Origin: Desulfovibrio sp.
Lineage (GTDB): Bacteria; Desulfobacterota; Desulfovibrionia; Desulfovibrionales; Desulfovibrionaceae
NCBI GenBank assembly: GCA_030145055.1
Contig: JAQYWK010000005.1
Location: 62,001-126,000 of the forward strand
DNA length: 64,000 nt
Direction: 5' to 3'
The notes under the pieces were generated by a model. It ran no database searches. It saw only the letters and a program-made list of their open reading frames with translations, and had not been told where the DNA came from. This document shows, one piece after another, positions 25,521 through 35,208 of the stretch. A program made the translations under genes and the position numbers. The number at the start of each line of letters is the position of its first letter. Position 1 is the first letter of the stretch.

Positions 25521-25675
25521 ACTGGGAATTTGTATAGTGATTTAGGGGGCCTTTGGCAAGATCTTTTTTAGAATCCTGGCGCTGTGTCATTGTGAACTTA
25601 AATAAGTTTCTAATTGTCCGTACAGTCATGTATTGTTATACCAATAGAAATCAGGAAAATATTCAGGGGGAATAT

Positions 25676-26716
25676 ATGGTTCCATCTTCACTCATTCCGG
25701 CGATACACACTATTGCAGTCGACCCTATTTGGCCGATTTCACTATTGGTTGCCACTTTCGGCATACATCTTTTGCTCATGAACATCGCGCTTGGTGGGAC
25801 ATTCATTGTTGCGTGGCATAGCCTGAGCGGAGGAAGTAAAATTTCGCGCGATCTTTCAGGTAAACTGCCGACAATATTGGCTCTGGTTATTAATGCCGGT
25901 GTTCCTCCGCTTTTATTTGTCAAAGCTGTATATGCTCAATTTAATTATACGTCTTCAGTGCTAATGGCTGTTTTCTGGCTTGCCGCGGTAGGTGCACTGC
26001 TTATCGGGTATTACGCTTTGTATTATCATTATTATCGGTACGACAGTATGAAAGATGGCGGCCGTAAAGGGCTTATCTTTATGGTGCTGTGTATCCTATT
26101 ATATGTAGGGTTCATGCTTACCAACAATATGACTTTGATGCTGAGGCCCGATCATTGGATAGAATACTTTCAGAATCCCAACGGGCTTGTTCTTAATCTT
26201 AACGATTCTGCATTGATGCCCCGCTATCTACATTTCATGGTTTCAGCTCTTGCTGTTGGCGGACTCTTTGTCGCCATTCTCGGGAAAATGAAATCTGACC
26301 AAGATTATATCAAGACCGGATCAAAATGGTTTGTGCGGGCTACCATTGTTAATATCGGGGTAGGTTTGTGGTTTCTCATGGCACTTCCTAGAGATATCAT
26401 GCTCATCTTTATGGGGCGTGATATGTTTGCAACGGTCCTTCTCGGTATCGGGATGGTCGGAACCCTCGGTCTCATTCATGCTGGTATGAAACGCAATGTA
26501 GTACTCTCGTCAGTCTTTACTGTTATAATGGTCTATGTTATGATAATAATGAGACATTTACTGCGAAAAGCTTATCTTTCACCATATTTCAAAGTTGAGG
26601 ATATTCCGGTAACCGGACAATATTCTCCGTTATATTTATTTCTCATATCGCTCGTAATCGGGATTATTGGTATCGCTTATATGCTTAAGCTTATGTTCAA
26701 GGCGGGGAGGAGTTAA
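25676..26716 (+). CDS. CydA-superfamily membrane subunit (smaller partner)
   Basis: A 346-aa integral membrane protein with about nine hydrophobic helices. It has no cofactor motif outside the membrane. The N-terminal pattern (IWPISLLVATFGIHLLLMNI, then a Gly-rich helix) and the following helices parallel the N-terminal half of the next gene's product, so the two appear to be diverged copies of one CydA-like fold. The start is ATG 25676, preceded by GGGGG; the longer frame from 25553 reads the tRNA promoter region. It is two bases from the next gene and surely co-translated. It probably contributes to a heterodimeric quinol- or haem-containing core; whether it keeps haem ligands is uncertain. 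Confidence 0.72.
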   Translation: MVPSSLIPAIHTIAVDPIWPISLLVATFGIHLLLMNIALGGTFIVAWHSLSGGSKISRDLSGKLPTILALVINAGVPPLLFVKAVYAQFNYTSSVLMAVFWLAAVGALLIGYYALYYHYYRYDSMKDGGRKGLIFMVLCILLYVGFMLTNNMTLMLRPDHWIEYFQNPNGLVLNLNDSALMPRYLHFMVSALAVGGLFVAILGKMKSDQDYIKTGSKWFVRATIVNIGVGLWFLMALPRDIMLIFMGRDMFATVLLGIGMVGTLGLIHAGMKRNVVLSSVFTVIMVYVMIIMRHLLRKAYLSPYFKVEDIPVTGQYSPLYLFLISLVIGIIGIAYMLKLMFKAGRS

Positions 26717-26718
26717 TC

Positions 26719-29187
26719 ATGGAATATCCAATTTGGCACCTCACTACTTTCGGCGGCGGCTTCTGGATTGCTTTTATCGCGACTATTCACGTTTTTGTGG
26801 CTCAGTTTGCAGTTGGCGGCGGGCTTTTCCTCGTTTTAAGCGAGCAGTTGGCGTACCGCACAGGTTCTGATGAACTACTTGGTTACGTGAAAAAACATTC
26901 TAAATTCTTCCTGCTCTTGTCGATGGTTTTCGGCGGGGTAAGCGGGGTAGCGCTTTGGTTTAGTATGGCGCTTCTCAGTCCGCAGGGTGCGCTAATTCTT
27001 GTCCGCGAATTTTTATTTGCTTGGGCGACTGAATGGGTTTGGTTCGTGGGCGAAATCGTTGCACTGCTGATCTATTTTTATTACTGGGATAAAATGAAGC
27101 GGTCTGATCATATAAAGATAGGCTGGTTCTATTTCATATTTGCATGGCTGTCCCTTTTCACCATCAACGGCGTGGTTGGCTTTATGCTTACCCCCGGAGA
27201 ATGGCTGGAAACTCATGATTTCTGGGACGGTATATTTAACCCTACCTTCTGGCCGCAATTGGCTTTCCGCTCATTCTTATGTGTGATGCTGGCGGGATTA
27301 TTCGGTTTTGTCACGGCATCATGGCTGAAAGATGATGTGGTTCGTTGTAAAATGGTCAGGCTTTGTAGTATTTGGACTTTACTCGGACTAATTTTAGTTA
27401 TTCCATGCGGCTATTGGTATCTGATGGCTCTGCCTCCAGAGCAGGCTGCGATGGTGCTAGATAAATCTCACCGCGTTACATATTACTTGAAAATGTACCA
27501 GATTACCGCTCCGATTATTTTGGTGGGCGGACTGCTAATGGCAATCTGTCAGCCTCGTATAATAAAGTTTCCATCAGCGATAATATTGCTTTTGGTTGCT
27601 TTAACTTTCTACGGTTCATTCGAGTTCATTCGTGAAGCCGGAAGAAAGCCTTACGTTTTGTGGGGAGTTGTTTATTCCAACTCAGTTAAGGTCGAGAGAG
27701 TGCCGTCCCTTGAGGGTAAAAGCTTCTTGCAGGAAGCAAAGTGGGTTCCTGATAATTTAAGGAATATCACTGACGAGAATCAAATTGAAGCAGGCTCTTG
27801 GCTTTACCAGATGCAGTGCGCTCCTTGCCATGCCATTAACGGGCCTATGAACGACATCGTTCCGAGAACAGCTAAATATAGTTTAGCAGGACTCGATGCA
27901 TTTATATCCGGCATGGGCAGCCTGTCTAAATATATGTCTCCGTTCCTTGGTTTGCCCGACGAACGTATGGCTCTTGCCGCATATATTGATGGACTAAGTC
28001 CTCAAGAAAAGGTCGCGCTTGCTGCTCCTGTTGAAGCTGAGGCGGTTCCTGCACCATTCATAAAAGATCAGAAGTATACATTAATGGCTTGGCCTCTCGA
28101 AGGTTTGCGCCTCATCGTGCAAAGTGAAGGGCGGGTAGAGCTTTCTGAAAGTGGTAGTAAAGTTCGCGCACAGCTTCTTCTTCGCGGCGATCCACCCGAA
28201 GTTGTTACTGACGATGTTAAAATCGTATGCGAACTCAAGTCGATTAATCAAACTTACGATATGACAGTTAAAGACGGATTCTTTGAGTCATCCGCTATCA
28301 ATGCGCTTCCTTATTCAGATGATGGCTACCAGCCGTTACCTTTAGTCGAGGTCAGTGCTGTGGACCATCTTGGAGAGATTATCGCGACGACGGCTATTGT
28401 TTTGCCTGTTTCCACAAGAGTGACATGTAACAATTGTCATGGTGGAGAATGGGCGGTGAAAGGTCAGGGTGGTTTAGCATCACAAACTGCTGATGATTTC
28501 CTAAAGATTCATGACCGCGACAACCATACTAATTTTGTCGCTAAATTGAATTCTGAGGATGGCGGTGCTATTGATTGTCTTAGCTGTCATGACGGTGATA
28601 CCCAGCTTGAATTATCTACTGCACTTCACGGATTTCACGCTGTATATCTTGCCGAAAAAGATAATGAAGCTTGCACCATGTGTCATCCGCAAGAGAGCTT
28701 GCGCGGTCTACATAAAGATGTGGGTATGGAATGTGTGAATTGTCATGGTCCGATGGAGAATCACGCGTTGGCACTGCTTAAGTCTGAAAAAGATAAGCCT
28801 GTCGCCAAAGAGTTGATGTCACTGATCATGCCTGTTGATATTGACGTTGCTGATATTAATCCTCGTACCCCTTGGATACAGGAACCGGATTGTCTGACTT
28901 GTCACGTGGACTTTGCCGGGCCTGATACGGATTCTGCCTTCAATGTATGGAATGAGGATAAGGCTGAGCTGTTCCGTAATCGCAAAGATGAAATGGACGC
29001 TGTTATGTGCGCTGCATGTCATAACGCTCCGCACGCCATCTTCCCCGCGGTTGATGAACGCGACAACCTGCGCGCACTTCAATACATGGGAGAGGCTAAA
29101 CCAATCGGGTCTGGCGGAACATGTACCGTATGTCATGAAGACGATATGGGCTACGCCGCTCATCATCCAGGAATGGGGTTAGAATAG
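26719..29187 (+). CDS. CydA-like membrane protein fused to eight c-type haem motifs
   Basis: An 822-aa protein. Residues 1-320 form about nine helices resembling cytochrome bd subunit I, including His24 in a helix near the N-terminus. A monohaem cytochrome c domain follows (C367-H371). A beta-rich region of about 190 residues has no haem. A C-terminal multihaem region has CxxCH at 570, 620, 652, 672, 725, 764 and 802. The soluble part should face the periplasm. It forms an operon with the preceding CydA-like gene. It could move electrons between the quinone pool and periplasmic cytochromes, or reduce O2 or another acceptor. No quinol-oxidase loop can be assigned with confidence. Confidence 0.82.
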   Translation: MEYPIWHLTTFGGGFWIAFIATIHVFVAQFAVGGGLFLVLSEQLAYRTGSDELLGYVKKHSKFFLLLSMVFGGVSGVALWFSMALLSPQGALILVREFLFAWATEWVWFVGEIVALLIYFYYWDKMKRSDHIKIGWFYFIFAWLSLFTINGVVGFMLTPGEWLETHDFWDGIFNPTFWPQLAFRSFLCVMLAGLFGFVTASWLKDDVVRCKMVRLCSIWTLLGLILVIPCGYWYLMALPPEQAAMVLDKSHRVTYYLKMYQITAPIILVGGLLMAICQPRIIKFPSAIILLLVALTFYGSFEFIREAGRKPYVLWGVVYSNSVKVERVPSLEGKSFLQEAKWVPDNLRNITDENQIEAGSWLYQMQCAPCHAINGPMNDIVPRTAKYSLAGLDAFISGMGSLSKYMSPFLGLPDERMALAAYIDGLSPQEKVALAAPVEAEAVPAPFIKDQKYTLMAWPLEGLRLIVQSEGRVELSESGSKVRAQLLLRGDPPEVVTDDVKIVCELKSINQTYDMTVKDGFFESSAINALPYSDDGYQPLPLVEVSAVDHLGEIIATTAIVLPVSTRVTCNNCHGGEWAVKGQGGLASQTADDFLKIHDRDNHTNFVAKLNSEDGGAIDCLSCHDGDTQLELSTALHGFHAVYLAEKDNEACTMCHPQESLRGLHKDVGMECVNCHGPMENHALALLKSEKDKPVAKELMSLIMPVDIDVADINPRTPWIQEPDCLTCHVDFAGPDTDSAFNVWNEDKAELFRNRKDEMDAVMCAACHNAPHAIFPAVDERDNLRALQYMGEAKPIGSGGTCTVCHEDDMGYAAHHPGMGLE

Positions 29188-29227
29188 TAAGTTATAAACT
29201 CTTGATTAGCTCTGTAAGAATAACACG

Positions 29228-29263
29228 AAAAAGCCCGTCCAAGTTAACTTGGACGGGCTTTTA
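29228..29263. terminator. Bidirectional palindromic terminator
   Basis: A long perfect palindrome (AAGCCCGTCC.../...GGACGGGCTT) flanked by A and T runs. It lies between the convergent haem-protein and helicase genes. Confidence 0.92.
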
Positions 29264-29284
29264 TTATTCTATTGTAGCTTAAGA

Positions 29285-30847
29285 CTAGTTGCGTCTTAGA
29301 AGTGGTTTGCCGTTGTTAGAAGCTTTATTCACTGTACGCATAACGTTGTCAGAGTCAGTTCCTGGTACGGTGAAGGTGGACATCTGTCCGTTGATCTTCA
29401 CGTGCTGAATGCTGACAGGATTTATTCTTGATTTGCGGCAAATCATATCAACCAGTTTACGAGGAGTCATACCGTGGGTGCGACCTACGCAAGCTGTGAA
29501 TCTAACTCTACCACGTCCGCCACGGCCTGCGCCTTCTTCAATTCTACGGTACGCGCTCTTATCGAGAATGTCGCCCTGTGACTGCTTGAGAAGAGCTGCG
29601 ATGACTTCGAGTGGATCGTTGTCTTCGAGCAATTCACTTGCGAGAGGAAGGTAAGACAAGTGCTTGCCGTTGGTGACGATGTCATGAAGCTCTTCACCCA
29701 TCTGGCTCTTTTTAGCTTCGATAACTTCATCAATGGTAGGTAGAGCTTTTTTGTCGATTTTAGCGCCAGTCATTTTAGCAATATATCTAAGTTTTCCGAA
29801 CTCATTAGGATTTACCAGAGTAACTGCAATCCCTTTTTTACCTGCACGGCCAGTACGACCGATACGGTGAACGTAACTCTGCGGGTCCTGAGGAAGTGCA
29901 AAGTTAACAACATGAGTAAGGTCAGGTACGTCAATACCACGAGCTGCAACGTCAGTAGCAACAAGGATTTTACATTTTTTTGCTCTGAACTTGCGAAGAA
30001 TTTCTTCACGGCGAGACTGTGAAAGATCACCATGAATAGGTTCAGCCGGGTATTTGCGTTCGTTAAGAGCGGCTGCTACGCGGTCAGCATCTGAACGTGT
30101 TCTACAGAAAACCAGTCCGAAGAAATCGTTCTGGGAGTCAATAACACGGCAAAGAGCTTCAAGGCGATCGCGTTCGGGCATTTCATGGAAAACCTGTTCG
30201 GTAAGAGCAACTTCGTCTTTTTCAGGCTTAACGGAAACAACATCATAATCGCCCATGAATTTACGAGCAATACGCATAACAGCCTGAGGCATGGTTGCAG
30301 AGAAAAGAAGTGTGCGGTGGTTATCGCCGCCAGCTTCCATGATTTCACTTACGTCTTCAAGAAAACCCATGTTACACATTTCATCAGCTTCATCTAAAAC
30401 GAAGAATGAAATCTGTGAAAGCTTCAAAGTCTTTCTTTTAATATGATCAAGAACACGACCAGGTGTTCCAACTACAATGTCAGCTCCGCGTTTTAGCGCT
30501 TTAAGCTGCGGGAGCATTGCCTGCCCACCGTATACAGTAGCGATGCTAATTCTTTTTTTACCGCGGAATGAGTTAATTTCTTCTGCAACCTGCATAGCAA
30601 GTTCGCGTGTAGGAGTAAGGATGATCGCCTGAACGTGTCCGGCGCCTTCAACTACGTTTTCAAGGATAGGCAGTCCGAAAGCGGCTGTCTTGCCTGTTCC
30701 GGTCTGTGCCTGACCAACGATATCTTTTTCGCCGGTGAGAAGCATTGGAATTGTCTGTTCCTGAATAGGAGTAGGAGCAGTAAAACCTTTTTTAGCAAGT
30801 GCAGCGATAATGTCATCAGAGAGACCGAGATTCTTAAATTTTTCCAT
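29285..30847 (-). CDS. DEAD-box RNA helicase (DeaD/DbpA-like)
   Basis: A 520-aa ATP-dependent RNA helicase. All core motifs are present: the Q motif near residue 28, AQTGTGKT (46-53), PTRELA, VLDEADEM, SAT, and HRIGRTGRAG. After residue 370 comes a helical dimerisation-like region, then an RGG-like stretch and a C-terminal DbpA-type RNA-binding domain (about 440-515). Such enzymes assist ribosome assembly and mRNA turnover, often at low temperature. The gene has an unusually long and structured leader, which suggests RNA-level control, perhaps by the helicase itself. The Shine-Dalgarno sequence is weak (AAGAAG). Confidence 0.93.
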   Translation of the reverse strand: MEKFKNLGLSDDIIAALAKKGFTAPTPIQEQTIPMLLTGEKDIVGQAQTGTGKTAAFGLPILENVVEGAGHVQAIILTPTRELAMQVAEEINSFRGKKRISIATVYGGQAMLPQLKALKRGADIVVGTPGRVLDHIKRKTLKLSQISFFVLDEADEMCNMGFLEDVSEIMEAGGDNHRTLLFSATMPQAVMRIARKFMGDYDVVSVKPEKDEVALTEQVFHEMPERDRLEALCRVIDSQNDFFGLVFCRTRSDADRVAAALNERKYPAEPIHGDLSQSRREEILRKFRAKKCKILVATDVAARGIDVPDLTHVVNFALPQDPQSYVHRIGRTGRAGKKGIAVTLVNPNEFGKLRYIAKMTGAKIDKKALPTIDEVIEAKKSQMGEELHDIVTNGKHLSYLPLASELLEDNDPLEVIAALLKQSQGDILDKSAYRRIEEGAGRGGRGRVRFTACVGRTHGMTPRKLVDMICRKSRINPVSIQHVKINGQMSTFTVPGTDSDNVMRTVNKASNNGKPLLRRN

Positions 30848-31416
30848 ATTATTATATTCTTCTTATTTAGTTTTGTGTGGTTTTTTTGTGTAATTGATAA
30901 TGAAAACAGGGCAATAAACATCGCATTGCGTCCATGGTGTAAGCATGGAATCGTGTTTAATTCCCGTTATTCAGCTAATCCGGATTTTGTATAAAGCCAA
31001 CAGTCGTGGATCTATAACTTTTGCATAAGCAAAAAAATATAAAGCGCGATCAACTCATCGTGATCGACAGTCCCGGTTCGGCGGAAATGCGGGGTGGAAA
31101 CAAAATGAAAAGTCCACCCCAGAAATTTAGGGGAGGTCTTTTTACCGTATTAAATATGTCCGGTATTTGAGGGGGACCGTCCGGTTATCGCGATCTACAA
31201 ACAGCACACCAAAAAGTGAGCTTATAAGGGCAGATCGTACTTACATTCTTAGAACAGCCAGGCGGGGTGCCTGACATAACTGGTCCCAGTCATTTAAAAG
31301 GAGTTCTAAGATCTATCGTCTTTATAGGTAGGACGGAGTACGAAACAGGTACACTGCCCTTGCAATGATTCAATTCTGTATAAACAGAATCAACACAACC
31401 GGATCTGGACGGACGA
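30848..31416 (-). promoter_or_regulatory. Long structured 5' leader of the helicase gene
   Basis: About 570 gene-free bases. The promoter-proximal part (31177-31412) folds into nested stems: 31177-31182 with 31407-31412 (or 31181-31186 with 31397-31402), 31226-31233 with 31354-31361, 31235-31241 with 31337-31343, and 31247-31255 with 31303-31311. These enclose two small hairpins, and there is a separate hairpin at 31373-31390. Closer to the gene are a GGGGTGGA/TCCACCCC hairpin and a short stem followed by a T-rich stretch. It does not match RNase P, tmRNA, SRP RNA or a T-box that I know. Confidence 0.55.
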
Positions 31417-31421
31417 AGACC

Positions 31422-31450
31422 CTTTAATCATTTGTATGGGGTTGAGTCAA
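31422..31450 (-). promoter_or_regulatory. Candidate sigma-70 promoter of the helicase leader
   Basis: The minus strand reads TTGACT (31450-31445), a 17-base spacer, then TTAAAG (31427-31422). The -10 is poor, but the predicted start coincides with the beginning of the structured region. Confidence 0.4.
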
Positions 31451-31493
31451 GGTTTTTCTTTAGAAATGTGATTGTTTTTTAGTGTTGACCAAA

Positions 31494-31530
31494 ATAAAAA
31501 AGCCGCAACACACGTTGTGGCTTTCCTTTT
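31494..31530 (-). terminator. Terminator of the alpha/beta hydrolase gene
   Basis: A nine-base stem (31501-31509 with 31514-31522, one mismatch) is followed on the minus strand by a T run. Confidence 0.85.
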
Positions 31531-31551
31531 ATCACTATCTAACATTGATTA

Positions 31552-32496
31552 CTAAAGATCGATACGCTTTTCTCTATCTCTTATTCTTCCACCCTTAAGC
31601 ATTTTAATCATATGTTCAAATGCAGGGCTTTTCTTCTCGTTTTTGGTCATAAAGTATGTGTGACCCTTTGTATCAAATTTATTATTGAAGCTGTCGCAAT
31701 TGGCCGCGAGCACCTTATTCTCTGGGATTGAAGACCAGTCCTCTGGCCCAGAATGACCGAGGCGGCGGCTAAATACTAGGTTTTTAACGTTGGCTATCTT
31801 GCTCGCAGGCATCGCCATGTCATCATTTGCATAGTAGCAGACAACCTTTTGTGATGCCGTACATATGTGATGTCCTTCCTCATTTTTCTCAAGAGATTCA
31901 TTCGGGATATCTGGGGCCATGAGGAAGGAGTTCTTGAATAAATAGGGAACACCTCCACGCGCAATGTGCTTTGAAAAGTACGATAATGATTTCATGAAAA
32001 CGCGTGCACCCATCGAATGAGCCATCATATGAATTCGTTTCATACAGGGGTTATCTTTATTGTTTTGCTGCCATTCCATCAGCTTGCCAATTACTCTGGC
32101 AAGGAACTTCCCGCTGAAATCAGCTGCTTCTTGATCATCCCAATAGTCTTTAATGACGCCAAAATCATCATCACACGGCCAAATGATGGGAAGAACGATA
32201 ATATGATTTAGGTCTGCCTCATTAAGTTGGTTTTGCATTCTATCTGCATTCGGAAAGATGTCAGTCCACGGCTGATTATTAAAACCATGAACGTAAAGGA
32301 GGAATTCCGTGTATCCCTCTGAGTCTCTAAGGTCCGCAAACATTTCTGGGCTGTCTACTAGAGTAATCGTTCTTTCAGCTTTGTTGTTAACCTTGCCGAA
32401 ATGTAAGTTCGGTGAGCATTCATTGGTCTCTTTAAACTTTATTTCCGCGCCATCGCCTTCCATCATTCTGTTGGTGATGAAATACATGTCTTGCAT
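31552..32496 (-). CDS. Alpha/beta-hydrolase protein, DUF900-like
   Basis: A 314-aa protein without signal peptide. The hydrolase fold is shown by YVHGFNN (oxyanion region, near residue 88) and the nucleophile elbow AHSMGAR (near 160). A late His in GHSGPEDW could complete the triad. The overall pattern fits DUF900, a group of alpha/beta hydrolases of unknown substrate that often act alone. It is monocistronic. The upstream side holds gene debris, so the locus may have been rearranged. Lipase, esterase and toxin-like roles are all possible, and I make no choice. Confidence 0.72.
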   Translation of the reverse strand: MQDMYFITNRMMEGDGAEIKFKETNECSPNLHFGKVNNKAERTITLVDSPEMFADLRDSEGYTEFLLYVHGFNNQPWTDIFPNADRMQNQLNEADLNHIIVLPIIWPCDDDFGVIKDYWDDQEAADFSGKFLARVIGKLMEWQQNNKDNPCMKRIHMMAHSMGARVFMKSLSYFSKHIARGGVPYLFKNSFLMAPDIPNESLEKNEEGHHICTASQKVVCYYANDDMAMPASKIANVKNLVFSRRLGHSGPEDWSSIPENKVLAANCDSFNNKFDTKGHTYFMTKNEKKSPAFEHMIKMLKGGRIRDREKRIDL

Positions 32497-32636
32497 TGTA
32501 AGTCTCCATGTTAAAGTTTAGATACGTTATCATGATTATAACACGTGTGTGAATGTAAAATAAATACTTTGTACATGTTGATTGATAGAGGCCGGAAAAT
32601 GAGCCTCTTAGAGTTTGTTTTACCAGCCAGCAAAGC

Positions 32637-32675
32637 AGAAAACACTTTCAGCCTCCACAGCTAAAAGCGTTTTCT
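32637..32675 (-). terminator. Hairpin that may have terminated a lost gene
   Basis: A 16-base stem with two mismatches (32637-32652 with 32660-32675). It lies just downstream (minus strand) of the C-terminal coding remnant ending at 32707. Confidence 0.5.
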
Positions 32676-32706
32676 TTATAATGTATATGAACGTTCAATG
32701 TATCAG

Positions 32707-32781
32707 CTATACAGCCTCATCAACAATCTCAATATCCGCTTCTTGTCCTTCCATTTGCTTCGCTGAAAATTGACAGTATAT
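32707..32781 (-). pseudogene. C-terminal remnant of a lost gene
   Basis: The minus strand has an open frame ending in TAG at 32707 with an acidic tail (EGQEADIEIVDEAV) that looks like natural coding sequence. It is closed upstream by a stop after about 24 codons. A terminator-like hairpin follows. I read it as the stub of a deleted gene. The rest of 32497-32905 holds only short hairpins and the upstream region of the chemoreceptor. Confidence 0.4.
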
Positions 32782-32791
32782 TTAAGTTGAT

Positions 32792-32816
32792 GTTGACTAT
32801 GTTCTTCATAGTCAAC
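32792..32816. promoter_or_regulatory. Perfect 10-bp inverted repeat upstream of the chemoreceptor gene
   Basis: GTTGACTATG at 32792-32801 pairs with CATAGTCAAC at 32807-32816 across a TTCTT loop. It contains a TTGACT that could be a -35 element, so it may be an operator. No T run follows. Confidence 0.4.
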
Positions 32817-32905
32817 TACTGTCTTATAGATTTTAATTCTAGGTTCGGTGTTGATAATGGCGTGGTTTTACTGCTCAGTTTGCAACTTTATTGAAAGGAG
32901 TTTCT

Positions 32906-35101
32906 ATGGATTGGTTGCTGAATTACAACATCAAAACTAAGTTTCTCGGCAATATTGCCGCAGTTATGTGCTTCTTCGGTATAGCTTTGGGGGTATATCA
33001 TTACGCCCTAAGTCATGTTGAGGAGGGGTATACTGAAATTCTTAAACAGGAAGTTTTGATAGCTAATGATGCTAGAAGAGCAGATATTTCTATGCTATCT
33101 GCTCGGCGTTCTGAGAAAGATTTCTTGCTGAGATTGGATATGAAATATCCGCCTAAAGTTGAAAAAAGTATTGCGGAAATGATAGGCCTTCTTGAAGATA
33201 TTGGTGAAGTAAGTACGCAAGCAGAGCTGAATGAACTTACTCGCGTCTCCGTTTTAGCCATTCAAAAAGCCAAAGATTATCTGGGTTCATTTGCAAAGGT
33301 AGTTGAAGGGCACAAAATAAAGGGTTTGGAACAGCAATTCGGCTTACAGGGTGACTTTAGGGCCGCAGCTCATGAGATGGCAGCTAAAATACCCGAGCAT
33401 GCAATCGATAATCTGCTTGTAGATCTCCTGCAAATGAGACGCTATGAGAAAGACTATATGCGCACTAAAGCAAATAAATATCGTACAAAGCTTATTGTCG
33501 CCATGGATACATATAAATCAAATTTAGAAGCAAGCGGTTGTGACAAAGTAGCCAAAGATTCGCAACTAGTGGCACTGGCTTCTTATCGGAATGCACTAGA
33601 TCAAATTTTACAAGGACGTTCTCTTGCAGAAGAGGATACGTACTATCAAAAAGCAAGAGGAGCTGCAGCAAAACTTGAAGTTGCCATTAACTCCGTGTTG
33701 GTATCAAGAATAGAGGCACTTGTGCTTGATATCAGAAAGAATGAGAAAGATTATTTGCTTCGTGGTGATGCGAAATATGTCAAAAAAACAATTGGCTCCA
33801 TCGATGCTCTGCGTACAGCTTTAAAGCAATCCGCTGCGCTCCCAGAACACACTGTAGATGTGGAAAAGTCTCTTGATGTGTATAAAGCTGCTTTTCTCGG
33901 GTTGGTTGAATATGATCAGTTAATAGCAGGTTATATAAAGGAAATGAGGAAAGCTACTCATGCTGTTGAACCTTTGCTCACAAAGATTGAAGAATTGTCT
34001 GAAAAGGCTGAAAGAGCAGAAGTTGCGGACCTAGAGATTGCCGTAAGAGATTACTCCATTACTGCAGTAAGTATTGGTATTATAGCATTCGTCTTTGGCT
34101 TGTTACTTTCTGTGTTAATAACCAATGCAATTACAACTCCTCTGAAAGCTGCGGCTGTAACGGCTAAGAGAATGGCTGATGGTGACTTGAGCGAAGATGT
34201 AGAGGCTAAAGGTAGTGATGAAACGGGTCAGATGCTTGCTGCCATGGGGGATATGATATTAAGATTGCGTGATGTTGTGTACGGCGTGAATGACGCTGTA
34301 GAGAACGTCGCCGCGGGCAGTGAAGAGCTATCTAGTACTTCGGGAGCGTTGTCTCAAGGGACTACGGAACAGGCGTCCAGTATTGAAGAGCTGTCTACTG
34401 CCATTGAGCAAGTTACAGCATCTATTACTCAAAATGCAGAAAACTCTCAACAAACCGCACAAATAGCCTCAAAATCTGCTCAGAAAGCAAGTGAAAGTGG
34501 TGAGGCAGTGACTCAAGCTGTGAGCGCCATGAAAGAAATTGCTGAAAAAATATCTATTATAGAAGAAATTGCACGTCAGACTAATCTGCTCGCTTTAAAT
34601 GCCGCCATTGAGGCCGCTCGGGCAGGTGAGCATGGCAAGGGTTTTGCTGTTGTAGCAGCTGAAGTTCGCAAGCTAGCCGAGCGAAGCGGTACTGCTGCTA
34701 ACGAGATTAGTGGCCTTTCATCTAGTACTGTTGATGTGGCTGACAAGGCATTGATTATGCTTGATGAGCTGGTGCCGGACATTGAAAAAACTTCAGAATT
34801 GATTGCTGAGATTAATGCCTCTTGTGAAGAGCAGGATGAAGCTATTAAGCAAATATCTAATGCTGTTAATCAGGTCGAAGTTGCAACTCATTCAAGTGCC
34901 GCAGCCTCAGAGGAAATGGCTTCAACATCCGAAGAACTAGCTGCCCAAGGTAGCTCCCTTAAACAAATGATGTCGTACTTTAACTGTGGGGAAAGGAAAG
35001 CTCTTGGGTCCGCGGTAACTTCCCGGCCCGCTTTAGCAGGAAGGACTCCTGAAGCCATCCCGTCTAGCCAAGACGAAGAAGATTATTTTGAGCGTTTTTA
35101 G
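32906..35101 (+). CDS. Methyl-accepting chemotaxis protein with HBM-type sensor
   Basis: A 731-aa chemoreceptor. The first transmembrane helix is at about residues 14-32. A periplasmic helical region of about 350 residues repeats [23 protein letters not shown], typical of the helical bimodular (HBM) domain. A second membrane helix is near 390-415, then a HAMP domain. The signalling tip contains [27 protein letters not shown] precedes ATG 32906. HBM receptors known elsewhere bind small organic acids. There is no clear C-terminal CheR-tethering pentapeptide. Confidence 0.93.
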   Translation: MDWLLNYNIKTKFLGNIAAVMCFFGIALGVYHYALSHVEEGYTEILKQEVLIANDARRADISMLSARRSEKDFLLRLDMKYPPKVEKSIAEMIGLLEDIGEVSTQAELNELTRVSVLAIQKAKDYLGSFAKVVEGHKIKGLEQQFGLQGDFRAAAHEMAAKIPEHAIDNLLVDLLQMRRYEKDYMRTKANKYRTKLIVAMDTYKSNLEASGCDKVAKDSQLVALASYRNALDQILQGRSLAEEDTYYQKARGAAAKLEVAINSVLVSRIEALVLDIRKNEKDYLLRGDAKYVKKTIGSIDALRTALKQSAALPEHTVDVEKSLDVYKAAFLGLVEYDQLIAGYIKEMRKATHAVEPLLTKIEELSEKAERAEVADLEIAVRDYSITAVSIGIIAFVFGLLLSVLITNAITTPLKAAAVTAKRMADGDLSEDVEAKGSDETGQMLAAMGDMILRLRDVVYGVNDAVENVAAGSEELSSTSGALSQGTTEQASSIEELSTAIEQVTASITQNAENSQQTAQIASKSAQKASESGEAVTQAVSAMKEIAEKISIIEEIARQTNLLALNAAIEAARAGEHGKGFAVVAAEVRKLAERSGTAANEISGLSSSTVDVADKALIMLDELVPDIEKTSELIAEINASCEEQDEAIKQISNAVNQVEVATHSSAAASEEMASTSEELAAQGSSLKQMMSYFNCGERKALGSAVTSRPALAGRTPEAIPSSQDEEDYFERF

Positions 35102-35208
35102 TTTTTCTAAAAGCTTACATGGGATAATAATCGATTTATAGATAATTTATTATATATTGCAAATTGGTCGTAATCAGGTATCATGTTGTAAACATGGAGG
35201 AAATTGCT

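Noticed and set aside
30848-31430. Known ncRNA (RNase P, tmRNA, SRP RNA, T-box, group I intron) in the helicase leader
   Set aside because: None of their signature motifs could be found on either strand.
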